From Centrapalus pauciflorus (taxonomy: Eukaryota > Streptophyta > Magnoliopsida > Asterales > Asteraceae), in NCBI GenBank assembly GCA_020465985.1, contig JAANYP010001787.1, forward strand, positions 208,501-272,500: 64,000 bases of DNA, given 5' to 3'. Positions 1 through 9,559 of this stretch are shown here, in pieces. Position 1 is the first letter of the stretch. Every line of letters begins with the position of its first letter. Position numbers and translations under genes: made by a program. The notes beneath the pieces are model-generated. The model did not search any database, was not told where the DNA came from, and worked only from the letters and a program-made list of their open reading frames with translations.

Positions 1-987
1 GACAGGAAACAAACAATCCAAAATGATGTGATTTTCGACAAAGGTATCAATGCATTAAGCGAGAAAGCTGCTGCATTGATTAGTTGCATGGCAAGGTAAC
101 TAACCAATAAATAGTAAATTGATTGAACTGCATTCCTTGTGAAAACATTTCAAGTGAAGCATGGGATTCAGTTTCTTATGTACTTCTATATGGTTTCATA
201 AAAGCAAGATAAGGAGATACGTTTTCTTGTTATTTCTCAAGAACATTATTTTCTCCTTGGAATGAAAAATCAGCTTTATCAACAAAGAGTTCAGTTTTAA
301 ATAATAATTTTTTTCTTAACATCCCTGACATGATTGCTTGTCTACGAAGCAACAACCATATACAGCCCATTGAGTGCATTCCTTTTCATGAAATTGTCTG
401 TTTCAAGAATGTCGACAAACTGCAGGCTTGTTTTTGACCTTATTATGATAGTATCTTGATAGATTGCTTATATAATTGATTGTTCGTATAACAAATCAAA
501 TATCGGAACAATCTATACACAAATGTGTAATGTTTATAGACTAATTTGTTTCTAAGGTGTATATGTTAAATGGACATGAGAAAGATGAGAAAAATAGAAA
601 TAATTATAAGGATGGGATGGACAAAAAAATAATTCAACATACATGATGGATAGAAGACAATTAAATTTAAAAAGCATGGAGACACACAAAGGATATATTA
701 TTTTTATGTGTCAAAAGATGAAGGCCAACCTACTTATGCCCTTTTGGGAATTACTTCTTACAACTATAAAATATTTCTGCAGTGATGAGAAGTATTTGCA
801 ATTTCAAGTGAATAATTATCTGGAGTTCAGGGGTGCCACATGTTGTGGCGAATGCTACTAGGTACAAATAAACACATGTTCACCATAATCTGGTAAACAA
901 TTTGTTGTTAGCTTGACCTGTTTTTTATTTTTTCACGTTAGGTTTCTTGAAGATGCTGTCAGGAGCCTGGAGGAGAGACAAGGCTGA
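1..987 (+). CDS. 3' end of an unidentified protein-coding gene (two last exons)
   Basis: The window opens inside an exon (1-95) that reads without a stop and ends at a GT donor at 96. A matching acceptor (TTAG) ends at 941, and the last exon runs 942-987 to a TGA stop at 985-987. The split arginine codon AG|G joins the two in frame. The visible tail is 46 residues; it contains ALSEKAAALISCMA, then FLEDAVRSLEERQG at the C-terminus, an alanine- and acid-rich sequence that looks helical. I do not recognise the family. The start and most of the protein lie outside the window. Splice sites and frame continuity make the exon pair credible; the function is unknown. Confidence 0.6.
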
Positions 988-1142
988 CCAGGATTGGATT
1001 TGATTGCTAACCTAAGGTAGATGTTTATTGTCTTGCTACAAACACTTACTCTGTTAATCAAATTGACAGATTTGTTTCCCATTTTTGTTTCATTTTGTTA
1101 TAGATATTTTGAGCTTGATAGATATGATTCAAATGTGACATC

Positions 1143-1301
1143 ATGCATCATATGTTTGATGGCTTTGTTTCAGACTATGAAGACATAGGGAAGAAGAACG
1201 AAAGCAAACAGAAAAGTAATTTTGAAGAAGTCAAATTTGTAAAACCTGGAGATGAGAAACCAACCCAAACAACATGGAATGTACTTTTACGTGGACTTTA
1301 G
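1143..1301 (+). CDS. Small ORF or orphan exon, 52 codons, downstream of the first gene
   Basis: An open frame from ATG at 1143 (second in-frame ATG at 1152) to TAG at 1299-1301 encodes a polar, lysine- and glutamate-rich peptide ending TTWNVLLRGL. A plausible splice acceptor (TTTGTTTCAG, ending about 1172) lies inside it, so it may be a terminal exon, starting DYEDIGKKNE, of a transcript that also uses the upstream exons, or a captured fragment. It sits in what would be the 3' UTR of the preceding gene. Its composition differs from the AT-rich surroundings, which is why it is listed. No family recognised; it could be chance. Confidence 0.25.
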   Translation: MHHMFDGFVSDYEDIGKKNESKQKSNFEEVKFVKPGDEKPTQTTWNVLLRGL

Positions 1302-3870
1302 GAATTCGTCAAGGATGGATGTTTTTATTTGTCCATGATAATAAAATATAATATACTGTAATTTTAATACATATGGTTGCACACTTCTTTTTTAATATAA
1401 AAAACTGAATAATGCGAACCTTGTTATTGATGGCAAATTTTAGATAGCACACTAAGCTTTTGGAGTTTAGTGAGAAGCAATTTTAGTTGTGATTTAACTG
1501 ATATATTGGGATAGTTTTTTTTTTATGTTTATATGCAACATGTTATCGAATGGATGTAATTTGTTGCGGCCGCCACTTTGCACGGGTAAATTACTAGTGT
1601 GTGTGTATATATCCTATGAGAATGAGTGTAAAGAATTCTGTACCAATCATTAGCTTCCAGAAATAGATTGATATAATAATAAAAATTTGGCTTTTTAGGA
1701 TCAACAAAATTAATTGAATGACATTTTACTCCAAAACAAAAATTGATATAATTTATAACTTTATATATTAAATCATATTTCTTTTGATCATCATATGTTA
1801 GTACAATGATTCATTATTTTACAAATCAATAATAAATCTTTAAAAACAGAAATTCAATATTTTAAAATTCAATTATCCGGTTTTTAAAAGTGACAATTCA
1901 GTCTTCAAAAAAATCAACGAACCATCTTTTTTTAAAAACAATGATACAATCTTGGAAAAAACTATGATTTACTAAATTTTCACATCAATTCAATAAGTTT
2001 ATAACATTACTTGATACAAATCTACAAACAAAATTATATTGATTCATTAATTCAATTATATAGATGCACTACTCACCAATAGTCACCATCTCAAATTACA
2101 ATGATTACATAGATGCACCAATTAAGCTATACTAATACATCAATTCAATTACGTTGTTACATTAATCACCATCTCAAGCCACAATTATTTTCCAAAATAT
2201 ATGAAAACTCTAATTGATTAATGATACTAAATCGATTTGTTTTTGAAACCCAAAATGGATTTTAGATCTATAAACCGAACAAAAATGAAAGATACAATAA
2301 TTGATGTTAGGATACAAAAATCATACTATAACACTGATTAACCTTCAAGATTTCAATGAAGAGTATAGGAACGACATGAAGATATGAACTAGAAATCAAG
2401 ATTCAAGAAAAATTCATTTAAAAACCATAATCCCAACATTAAACTTCAAGATTCAAAATTTGTATAACCTCAATCCCTAACCTTCAAGTTCCAGATCGTA
2501 AAATATTTGGGTTTCCATATCGGCCGTTCTTGGTCTTTCAAATCGAGGTTGCTCTGCCAGCGATGATACGAGTTTATGAGAACTACGACGACGATTGGAG
2601 GGGGTCGATATATTTCCATATCTAAAGAGATTCAGGTTTCCTTATCAACTATGTTTCGTCTTCTTAATCGACCGTGCTTCGTATTCTAAATCAACGTTCC
2701 TTCATCTTTTTCTTTCTTCGGTGGTTAAAAATTACTAAAACTTCCATGGAGAGGGAGAAGTTGTCTCTGAAAGTTTAATTAAGGGGAAAGAGAATTATAT
2801 GGTGAGAGACAAGGTTAGCCAACAATAAAAATGTAACTTCCATATAAGAATATAGTTTATTTTAATTATTAAATTAATTAGACACAAGTTGACAATCATA
2901 CCTTCTATTATAATTAAATTGAGTATGATAACGTGTGCATTTGTAGTTTCTTCACACCTTAATTCACGATAAGATCATTTTCATATGATCCAATCTCTAT
3001 AATATATAGTTAGTGTTACAATTACAAAGGCTTTGGGAGACCATTAATTAATATTAAGTGTTGGTGATTTTAGTGTCACCTTATCATTTTAGTATAATGG
3101 AAATAATAAAGTATGTCAAAGAGATCATTTTTTAGCTTTAATATAAGTTAGTAGGTGCGGGAGTGCACACTTATATTAATCTAAACTGATTCCGGTGTGA
3201 CAAAAATGGCGGAGGTCAAGGGGGCTGCGCCCCCTTGCGGGGTTCTAGGGGCAGCGCCCCTAGCGGGGTCCAAGGGGGGCAGCGCCCCGAAACAAAAACA
3301 GATTTAATGAAGGGACCTTAAGAGGAAATATATTATTCTTGAAGGATCCTTGAATAATTTCTGTTTTTCTAACCGCCAATTAACCGAAAACATTATCCAT
3401 TCGGTAGTTTGGACATACAAAAAGAAATAATATCATAATTATCATTAGACAGTTTTAGAATTCGTTTTGAGATGCCAAAAACGAATTTGTTCTTCAAGAA
3501 TTATCCATATAATTTGAATTTCGAGAACCTAGGCATTCAAGGGTCGAAATATGTGAATTGATACACGATTCTTGAAGATATCCGTGATTCAGAAACCCTT
3601 TTTCTAACATTAAGTTGACAAAATTTGCATTAAAGTGTTCTTTTACAGACCTGATTGGATTCCATTTCCACGTTGGAAGTGGTATTAACGTGGTCTCAGG
3701 GCCGGCCAAAAGAAGGGAACAGACAAGTCTATTGACTTGTAAATTGATTAAATTTCTTTGGTAGGGTCTGTGTGATGAAGAAATATGCAGAAGAAATTAA
3801 TAAGTTCATTTGGTAATTTAAAGAAAAACTGATTCAACCACCAACTCGTTTTCCGGGTTAGAGATCAGAT
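1302..3870. other. Intergenic, AT-rich, with transposon debris
   Basis: No gene seen. At 1566-1598 a GC-rich palindrome (GCGGCCGC) is followed by ACGGGTAAATTACTAG|T, which resembles a Helitron 3' end, but no 5' end was found. 1700-2500 is a run of low-complexity AT-rich DNA with repeated ATTCAATTA-like words. A GC-rich hairpin cluster (3215-3290) is listed separately. At 3698-3708 CAGGGCCGGCC looks like one terminus of a hAT MITE without a partner. The promoter of the receptor kinase at 3875 must lie at the right end; no clear TATA box was seen. Confidence 0.5.
3215..3290. repeat. Three tandem GC-rich hairpin units (26-27 bp)
   Basis: Three consecutive units (3215-3241, 3242-3267, 3268-3290) each hold a near-perfect palindrome of the type GGGGGCTGCGCCCCC or AGGGGCAGCGCCCCT. 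The first two end in GCGGG and the third diverges at its end. The block is far more GC-rich than anything nearby. Probably part of a transposon or LTR remnant; it could also form stable RNA hairpins. No gene is attached. Confidence 0.6.
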
Positions 3871-3874
3871 TATC

Positions 3875-6253
3875 ATGGGCTTCGTGTTACTTGTCTTCTT
3901 CTTCTTCTTCTTCGTTTTGGTCACACAAGGATATGATAACATCAGCTTAGGTTCCTCATTGAACCCAAACACAAACCCTTCATGGCTTTCACCTTCAGGC
4001 CTTTTTGCTTTTGGTTTCTACCACCAAGATGATGGTTTTGCGGTCGGGGTATGGCTGGAAAGCAGACCAGAAATAACCGTTGTTTGGACTGCAAATCGTG
4101 ATGATCCACCTGTCTCCTCAAACACTACCATTGAACTCACTCAAGATGGTTGGTTGGTTCTCCACACTAGTCATGGTGAGGAAAGAAACATCGCAAGTGA
4201 TGATTATTTGGAGTCGGCAACCTCGGCTTCCATGCTTGATTCTGGTAATTTTGTGCTTTATAATCGCTCTCGTGTCATATGGGAAACCTTTGCTTCCCCT
4301 TGTGATACAATATTAGGAGGCCAAAAGCTAAAAATGGACCATCAGCTAATCTCTAGTATGTCGGCTTCTCAGCACTCAAGTGGAGGTTTTGTACTGACCA
4401 TGCAGGGTGATGGAAACCTTGTGGCTTACCCTCTAAACAGTTCCCAGGCGACTGATGATTCATACTGGTCTAGTGGAACGGTTTACTTTAGAGATGCATC
4501 ATTGGTTCTCAACCATAATGGCTCTCTGTACGTGGAGGGATCTGGTGCTAGACAGGACTTAGCATTTCCACCGACAAGCTCGCAGTCCAGAAACAACGGA
4601 ACAGTAATTTTCCGTGCCACTCTTGAACCGGATGGTAACTTTGTTTTGTATTCCCACAGGTTCACAACTCCCTCTAGTAGGACGATGACTGAATGGGCAG
4701 CGCTAGAGGACCCATGTAGGGCCAAAGGCATATGTGGTCTTAACAGCTACTGTTCTAGTACCGATGGCAATGTCGAGTGCCATTGCTTTCCTGGTTTCTT
4801 ATCTTTCAACAAGACAAGAAATGGGAAGTTCCTTGGCTGTTACAGGAACTTCACCGATGAAGAAGCCTGCAGTCAGAAAGGGCTAAAACGTTTCTACAGT
4901 ATTACTGCCTTGGACAACTTGGAGCTGCAAGTACCCTACACTTACTCCGTTATAAATCTTAGCAAGGAATCTTGTCAGCAATCTTGCCTGGATGATTGCA
5001 ATTGCTGGGCAAGTCTGTACACAAATGATGCTTGCAAAATGCTCAAGGTACCGATCGTCTATGCACTCGTTAATAAACACATTTTGGCCACAGTCTTCAT
5101 CAAAACCACAAGTGATCAAGTCGAAGTCCCGCAGAAACCACCATCAGCTTTAACAAAACTAAGAATAACTGCAGAAGTTGAAAGGAAAAAACTTGTTACG
5201 ATTCTGGCCATTACACTTGGCTTCCTCGCTCTTATATGTACAACAATAGCATTCTCAAGTTTCTTTTTCTACAGAGTGCATGCTCGTAGGTACCAAAGTA
5301 TATCACAAAATGTTGATTTTGGGTTGATGAACGATCATTTAGCTCTACGATCATTCTCGTTCGATGAGCTTCAGAAAGCCACAGATGGTTTTAAGGAAGT
5401 GATAAGCAGAAACTCTTATGGGGAAGTATACAAAGGGTTTATTTCTGAGGGAAAGAAGGCTGTTGCTGTAAAGAGACTGGAGAGGATGTCTCAAGGGGAA
5501 GAAGGGTTCCGTGCAGAAATCACCGCTATCGCGCAAACTCATCACCGGAACCTGGTTCGCCTCCTTGGTTTCTGCATACAGGGACCTACAAAGCTACTTG
5601 TTTATGAGTTTATGAGCAACGGTTCATTGGCAGATGTTCTCTATAAAGCAGAAACATCACTCTGCTGGAACGAACGTGTCAAAGTGGCGCTGGATGTGGC
5701 AAAAGGAATCTTGTACCTTCATGAAGAGTGCGAGACTCGCATAATACACTGCAATGTAGAGCCTCAAAATATTCTTCTTGATGAGTCCTGGACCGCGAAG
5801 ATCTCTGATTTCGGGTTATCCAAGTTATTGAGGCCAAATCAGAGTGGAACCATCACTGGTGTTAGGGGAACTAGAGGGTACCTGGCGCCTGAGTGGCACA
5901 AAAACATGTTAATAACTACAAAGGTGGATATTTACAGCTTTGGGATTGTACTGCTGGAGATTTTGTGTTGCACAAATGATATGGGGATAGACGTTTCGAC
6001 TAACGACAAAATGCGTCTTTCTACTTGGGTTTACAAATGTTTTGTAGCCAATGAATTTGTTACCCTTATAGAAGATATTGAAGAAGAAGTAGATATGAAC
6101 ATGTTGGAGAAGATGGTGAAAGTTGGACTGCTATGCATTCAAGAGGATCCAGATGCTCGGCCTTCGATAAAAGATGTTATCCTTATGTTAGAAGGAACTA
6201 CTGATATACCAATCCCCCCATCACCATCACCAACTCCTCTTCCTTTGATCTAG
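3875..6253 (+). CDS. G-type lectin S-receptor-like kinase with degenerate (pseudo)kinase domain
   Basis: Single-exon gene, 792 aa, full length for the RLK1/LORE-like class of plasma-membrane receptor kinases. Order: signal peptide (about 1-19, poly-Phe core), bulb-type mannose-lectin domain (about 20-150, with VVWTANRDDPP), S-locus/EGF-like part (DPCRAKGICGLNSYC), PAN/apple domain (about 340-420, CLDDCNC), membrane helix (about 440-465), cytoplasmic kinase (about 500-780). Kinase landmarks: ATP lysine K533 in VAVK is kept, DFG (645-647) and APE (671-673) are kept, but the catalytic loop reads HCNVEPQN, so the catalytic Asp is Asn (N627) and the following Lys is Glu. The P-loop is ISRNSYGEVYKG, with the first glycines lost. 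It is probably catalytically dead, or at least atypical, while ligand binding and scaffolding could remain. It is followed 0.8 kb downstream by a paralogue in the same orientation. The ligand cannot be inferred. Confidence 0.93.
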   Translation: MGFVLLVFFFFFFVLVTQGYDNISLGSSLNPNTNPSWLSPSGLFAFGFYHQDDGFAVGVWLESRPEITVVWTANRDDPPVSSNTTIELTQDGWLVLHTSHGEERNIASDDYLESATSASMLDSGNFVLYNRSRVIWETFASPCDTILGGQKLKMDHQLISSMSASQHSSGGFVLTMQGDGNLVAYPLNSSQATDDSYWSSGTVYFRDASLVLNHNGSLYVEGSGARQDLAFPPTSSQSRNNGTVIFRATLEPDGNFVLYSHRFTTPSSRTMTEWAALEDPCRAKGICGLNSYCSSTDGNVECHCFPGFLSFNKTRNGKFLGCYRNFTDEEACSQKGLKRFYSITALDNLELQVPYTYSVINLSKESCQQSCLDDCNCWASLYTNDACKMLKVPIVYALVNKHILATVFIKTTSDQVEVPQKPPSALTKLRITAEVERKKLVTILAITLGFLALICTTIAFSSFFFYRVHARRYQSISQNVDFGLMNDHLALRSFSFDELQKATDGFKEVISRNSYGEVYKGFISEGKKAVAVKRLERMSQGEEGFRAEITAIAQTHHRNLVRLLGFCIQGPTKLLVYEFMSNGSLADVLYKAETSLCWNERVKVALDVAKGILYLHEECETRIIHCNVEPQNILLDESWTAKISDFGLSKLLRPNQSGTITGVRGTRGYLAPEWHKNMLITTKVDIYSFGIVLLEILCCTNDMGIDVSTNDKMRLSTWVYKCFVANEFVTLIEDIEEEVDMNMLEKMVKVGLLCIQEDPDARPSIKDVILMLEGTTDIPIPPSPSPTPLPLI

Positions 6254-7071
6254 CTTCATTGCTATATATATATATCTATCTTTTAATCAACTTTTATGTA
6301 ATAAATTTATCGGACATGACCCATATATATTTCTACTCTACTTAATTAAGAAGTTATATGATGAGTTTACATTTCAATACAGCCAGAGACTTGAAATCTT
6401 TAATTAAGGGGTATTCTAAACACCCCAACTTCTTATTGTTTAATACAAAAGTTGACAATAAAGGTACGAAAAAATTAATATAAAATTCTATTTTGACCGA
6501 AACCAGACATGTAATTCAAATTTTAGGTCAAGAAAGATAATCAAGCATTAATCTTTTTCCAAAAAAGGAAGCATAAAATTAAAAATTTACATTCTTAATC
6601 AATACCTTTTTTTTGTCAAATTTGAATTTTATGTTTTTTTTTTTTTTTGCCAAAAAAAATTTACATTACCTTTATTGACAACTTTAAATTTTTACATTAC
6701 TTTTTTTGGTAATTTGCCAATAAACAAAAATTTCTTTTGCTTTTGAGTCACCAAACCGGCCTTAATTAATTATGTAGTGAGACTTTACAACATGCTTGGA
6801 GAAAGTTGGATGTCTACATGATGTTATTAATGATTATTTATGGCACAATGGAGATCGAAAGTCAGTCTTCCTGTTGAGAAATATTAGAAATATTAGAAAG
6901 ACTAGTAAGAGACTTTTGTGACTTACTATAGATTCAATTAATGGTGCTTGGACAGAGTCAATGGTCCAAGTCTTTGGTCTCTCATCACAGTAACATGCTG
7001 CACAACACAAGTAACATGCTGCACAACACAATTTTGCTACGAAATTTGTTTCTTTGTTGCAAGTCTTAATC
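6254..7071. other. Spacer between the two receptor kinases
   Basis: The 3' UTR of the first kinase gene probably lies at the left (TATATATATATCT and AATAAA-like words near 6262-6305). 6590-6720 is T-rich low-complexity DNA. The right end is the promoter and 5' UTR of the second kinase, including a perfect 21-bp direct repeat. No gene seen. Confidence 0.5.
6990..7031 (+). repeat. Perfect 2 x 21-bp direct repeat upstream of the second receptor kinase
   Basis: Two adjacent identical copies (6990-7010 and 7011-7031) containing AACATGCTGCACAACACAA, ending 40 bp before the chosen ATG at 7072. It is likely in the 5' UTR or leader. Confidence 0.85.
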
Positions 7072-9559
7072 ATGCCTTCATTACTGCAGGTTGCCTTTCT
7101 CTTTCTCCACTGCCTCCAGACTATGGTTGATGGTGGATCCAATCACCCCATAAGATTGGGATCATCACTTGTTGCTGGTGCACAAACACAACCACCTAAC
7201 GATGCATGGTACTCCCAATCTAATCTGTTTGCATTTGGGTTTCATCCACAAGACACTGGTTATGTGGTTGCAATCTGGTTGGTGGGCATTGAAGAAAGCA
7301 CGGTCGTGTGGACTGCTTTTCGTGACGAGCCACCCCTATCTCCAAATGCCACACTGAAACTTACCTTCAAAGGGGATTTGGTTTTATTATCTGAGCAGAA
7401 CAGTGTCAATAAGACCATTGCATCCAACATATCATTCGCCGTGATGAATGACACTGGGAACTTTTTACTCTACAATCATCATATGGATGTAGTAGTGTGG
7501 CAGAGTTTTGACCATCCTACTGATTCTATGTTACCAGGTCAGAGTCTCTTTGTTGGCAGCGAATTGGTTTCAAGTGTCTCAAAAACCAATTACTCTCGTG
7601 GCCGTTTTCGTATGAAGATGCAGATGGATGGTAATCTTGTTATGTATCCAATAAACACATTGGACGATTCACCAAATGCTTACTGGGATTCTGAAACTTA
7701 TCAGTATAAAAGCACAAACTCAAAGAACTACTTGTACCTGAATGATACCGGGGAGTTGCTGCTTATCGATGACAATACTTCAGGCGTCGTCATGTCTCTT
7801 AGTAGCGCACAATCTGATCATTTCATATATCGTGCGACACTTTCGGAAGACGGAATGTTTCGGCTGTATTCTCACAACCATACCAGTAACTCTCCCCCTT
7901 CCATATTATGGAAAGTGCCACGTTATCCTTGTGATGTGAAGAACTTCTGCGGATTTAACAGTTATTGCACTATGAATGATGAGCAACCCTTTTGTGCTTG
8001 CCTGCCGGGTTTTGATTTCCTAGATCTCGATCTGAAATCTATTGGCTGCCAAAGGAACTTCACGAAATCAATGTGCAAGAGCGGGAAAGAAAATGTGACG
8101 TATTACACCATGGTAACCAAAGAGCAATTAGTGTGCGAAGATCATCCTTATCGTCAGGTTAGTATCGACAACAAAGAAGGCTGTAGGGACTCTTGTTTGG
8201 AGGATTGCGATTGTGATGCAGCTTTTTTCAGAACTTCTTTCAACGACAAATACTGTGAGAAACACAAGTTTCCACTGAGGTATGTTAAAAGAGTTTATGA
8301 TGATGATGGGATGCCTATGGGATTCTTCAAGACAGGCAATGTAAGCCTTAATGGCCCAACCAATGAATCCTTCAATGCTAATTTGACACAGGGGATGGAG
8401 AAGGTGGTGACTACAAGCAGGAAGACATGGGTTCTGATACTTGTAATAAGCATTGGTTTTTCCATATATTCATGCATTTCCCTAGGTTTGTCAGGATTTT
8501 TCATATTCAAATTCCGTCTTCTAAAGTACAAGCGATTGTTGGAAACTAGAACCTTGGGATTGGCTGAGGATCTCATTCTGCGATCATATACCTATGCAGA
8601 GCTTAAAAAGGCAACTGGCAGGTTTAAACACGAGTTAGGAAGAGGCTCGTTTGGGACAGTCTATAAAGGGTATTTTTACAAGGGGAAGAAAGAGATAGCA
8701 GTAAAGAGACTTGAGAAGGTTGTGGATGAAGGCGAAAGAGAGTTCCGAGCTGAGATGCAAGTGATTGGGAAAACCCATCACAAGAATCTAGTCCGGCTGC
8801 TTGGTTATTGTGCAGAAGGTAAATCCGAGAGGCTTCTTGTTTATGAATTTATGAGCAACGGAACCCTTGCCAACCACCTATTTCACTCAGAAAGGCTTCC
8901 AGACTGGTCTGAGAGGGTGCAAATCGCACTAGACGTGGCAAGAGGAATCCTTTACCTTCATGAAGAATGCGAGTCACCCATCATTCATTGCGACATAAAG
9001 CCCCAAAACATATTGATGGATGATTTCTGGACTGCTAAGATCTCCGACTTTGGATTGGCCAAACTACTAATGCCAGATCAAACTAAGACATTCACAATGG
9101 TTCGAGGGACTAGAGGGTGGATATACACTACTAAATGTAAGCTTACCATTATCGAACTTTTTCATAAAATTTGATCATATGTTTTGGTGTTACAGGTACT
9201 TGGCACCTGAGTGGCAGAAAAACACCCCAATATCAGTGAAGGTTGATATTTTTAGCTATGGGATTGTATTGCTGGAAGTCATATGTTGCAGAAGGAACTT
9301 GGAGGTACAAGTATCCAATCCGGAAGAGATCGTTCTTTCTTCTTGGGCTTACAAGTGCTTTGAAAGAGGGCAACTGGATCTGCTTGTTGGCCATGGCCAT
9401 GAAGAAGTGGAAAGGGAGACATTGGAAAGGTTGGTTAAAGTCGCACTTTGGTGCATCCAGGATGAACCGTCTCTTCGCCCTTCCATGAAGTGTGTGTTGC
9501 TGATGTTAGAAGGGATCACAGCAATCGCTACTCCCCCTTGTCCAACTTCCACCTGGTAA
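7072..9559 (+). CDS. G-type lectin S-receptor-like kinase, active-kinase type, with an intron in the activation segment
   Basis: Paralogue of the gene at 3875. CDS exons 7072-9116 and 9196-9559, 802 aa. An in-frame ATG at 7054 exists, but starting at 7072 gives a clean signal peptide (MPSLLQVAFLFLHCLQ). Domains: lectin (VVWTAFRDEPP), EGF-like (CDVKNFCGFNSYC), PAN (CLEDCDCDAAFF), membrane helix about 450-480, kinase. All kinase landmarks are intact: GRGSFGTVYKG (523-533), K545, HCDIKPQN with catalytic D641, DFG with D659. The reading frame breaks after GTRG and resumes at YLAPEW. Removing 79 bp (GT at 9117, TACAG ending 9195) restores the family sequence exactly, so I call an intron. It falls between DFG and APE, where the sister gene is uninterrupted. 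If the intron is retained the protein ends at TGA 9172-9174, without APE and the C-lobe. Likely a plasma-membrane receptor kinase; ligand unknown. Confidence 0.88.

Noticed and set aside
1566..1598. Helitron 3' end (ACGGGTAAATTACTAG|T)
   Set aside because: The terminus fits CTAG|T, but no partner TCTATACTATTA-like 5' end is visible upstream, so no element was called.
9136..9195. Alternative intron using the better-looking GTAAGC donor at about 9136
   Set aside because: It shifts the reading frame after the junction and destroys YLAPEW; the 9117 donor restores it exactly.
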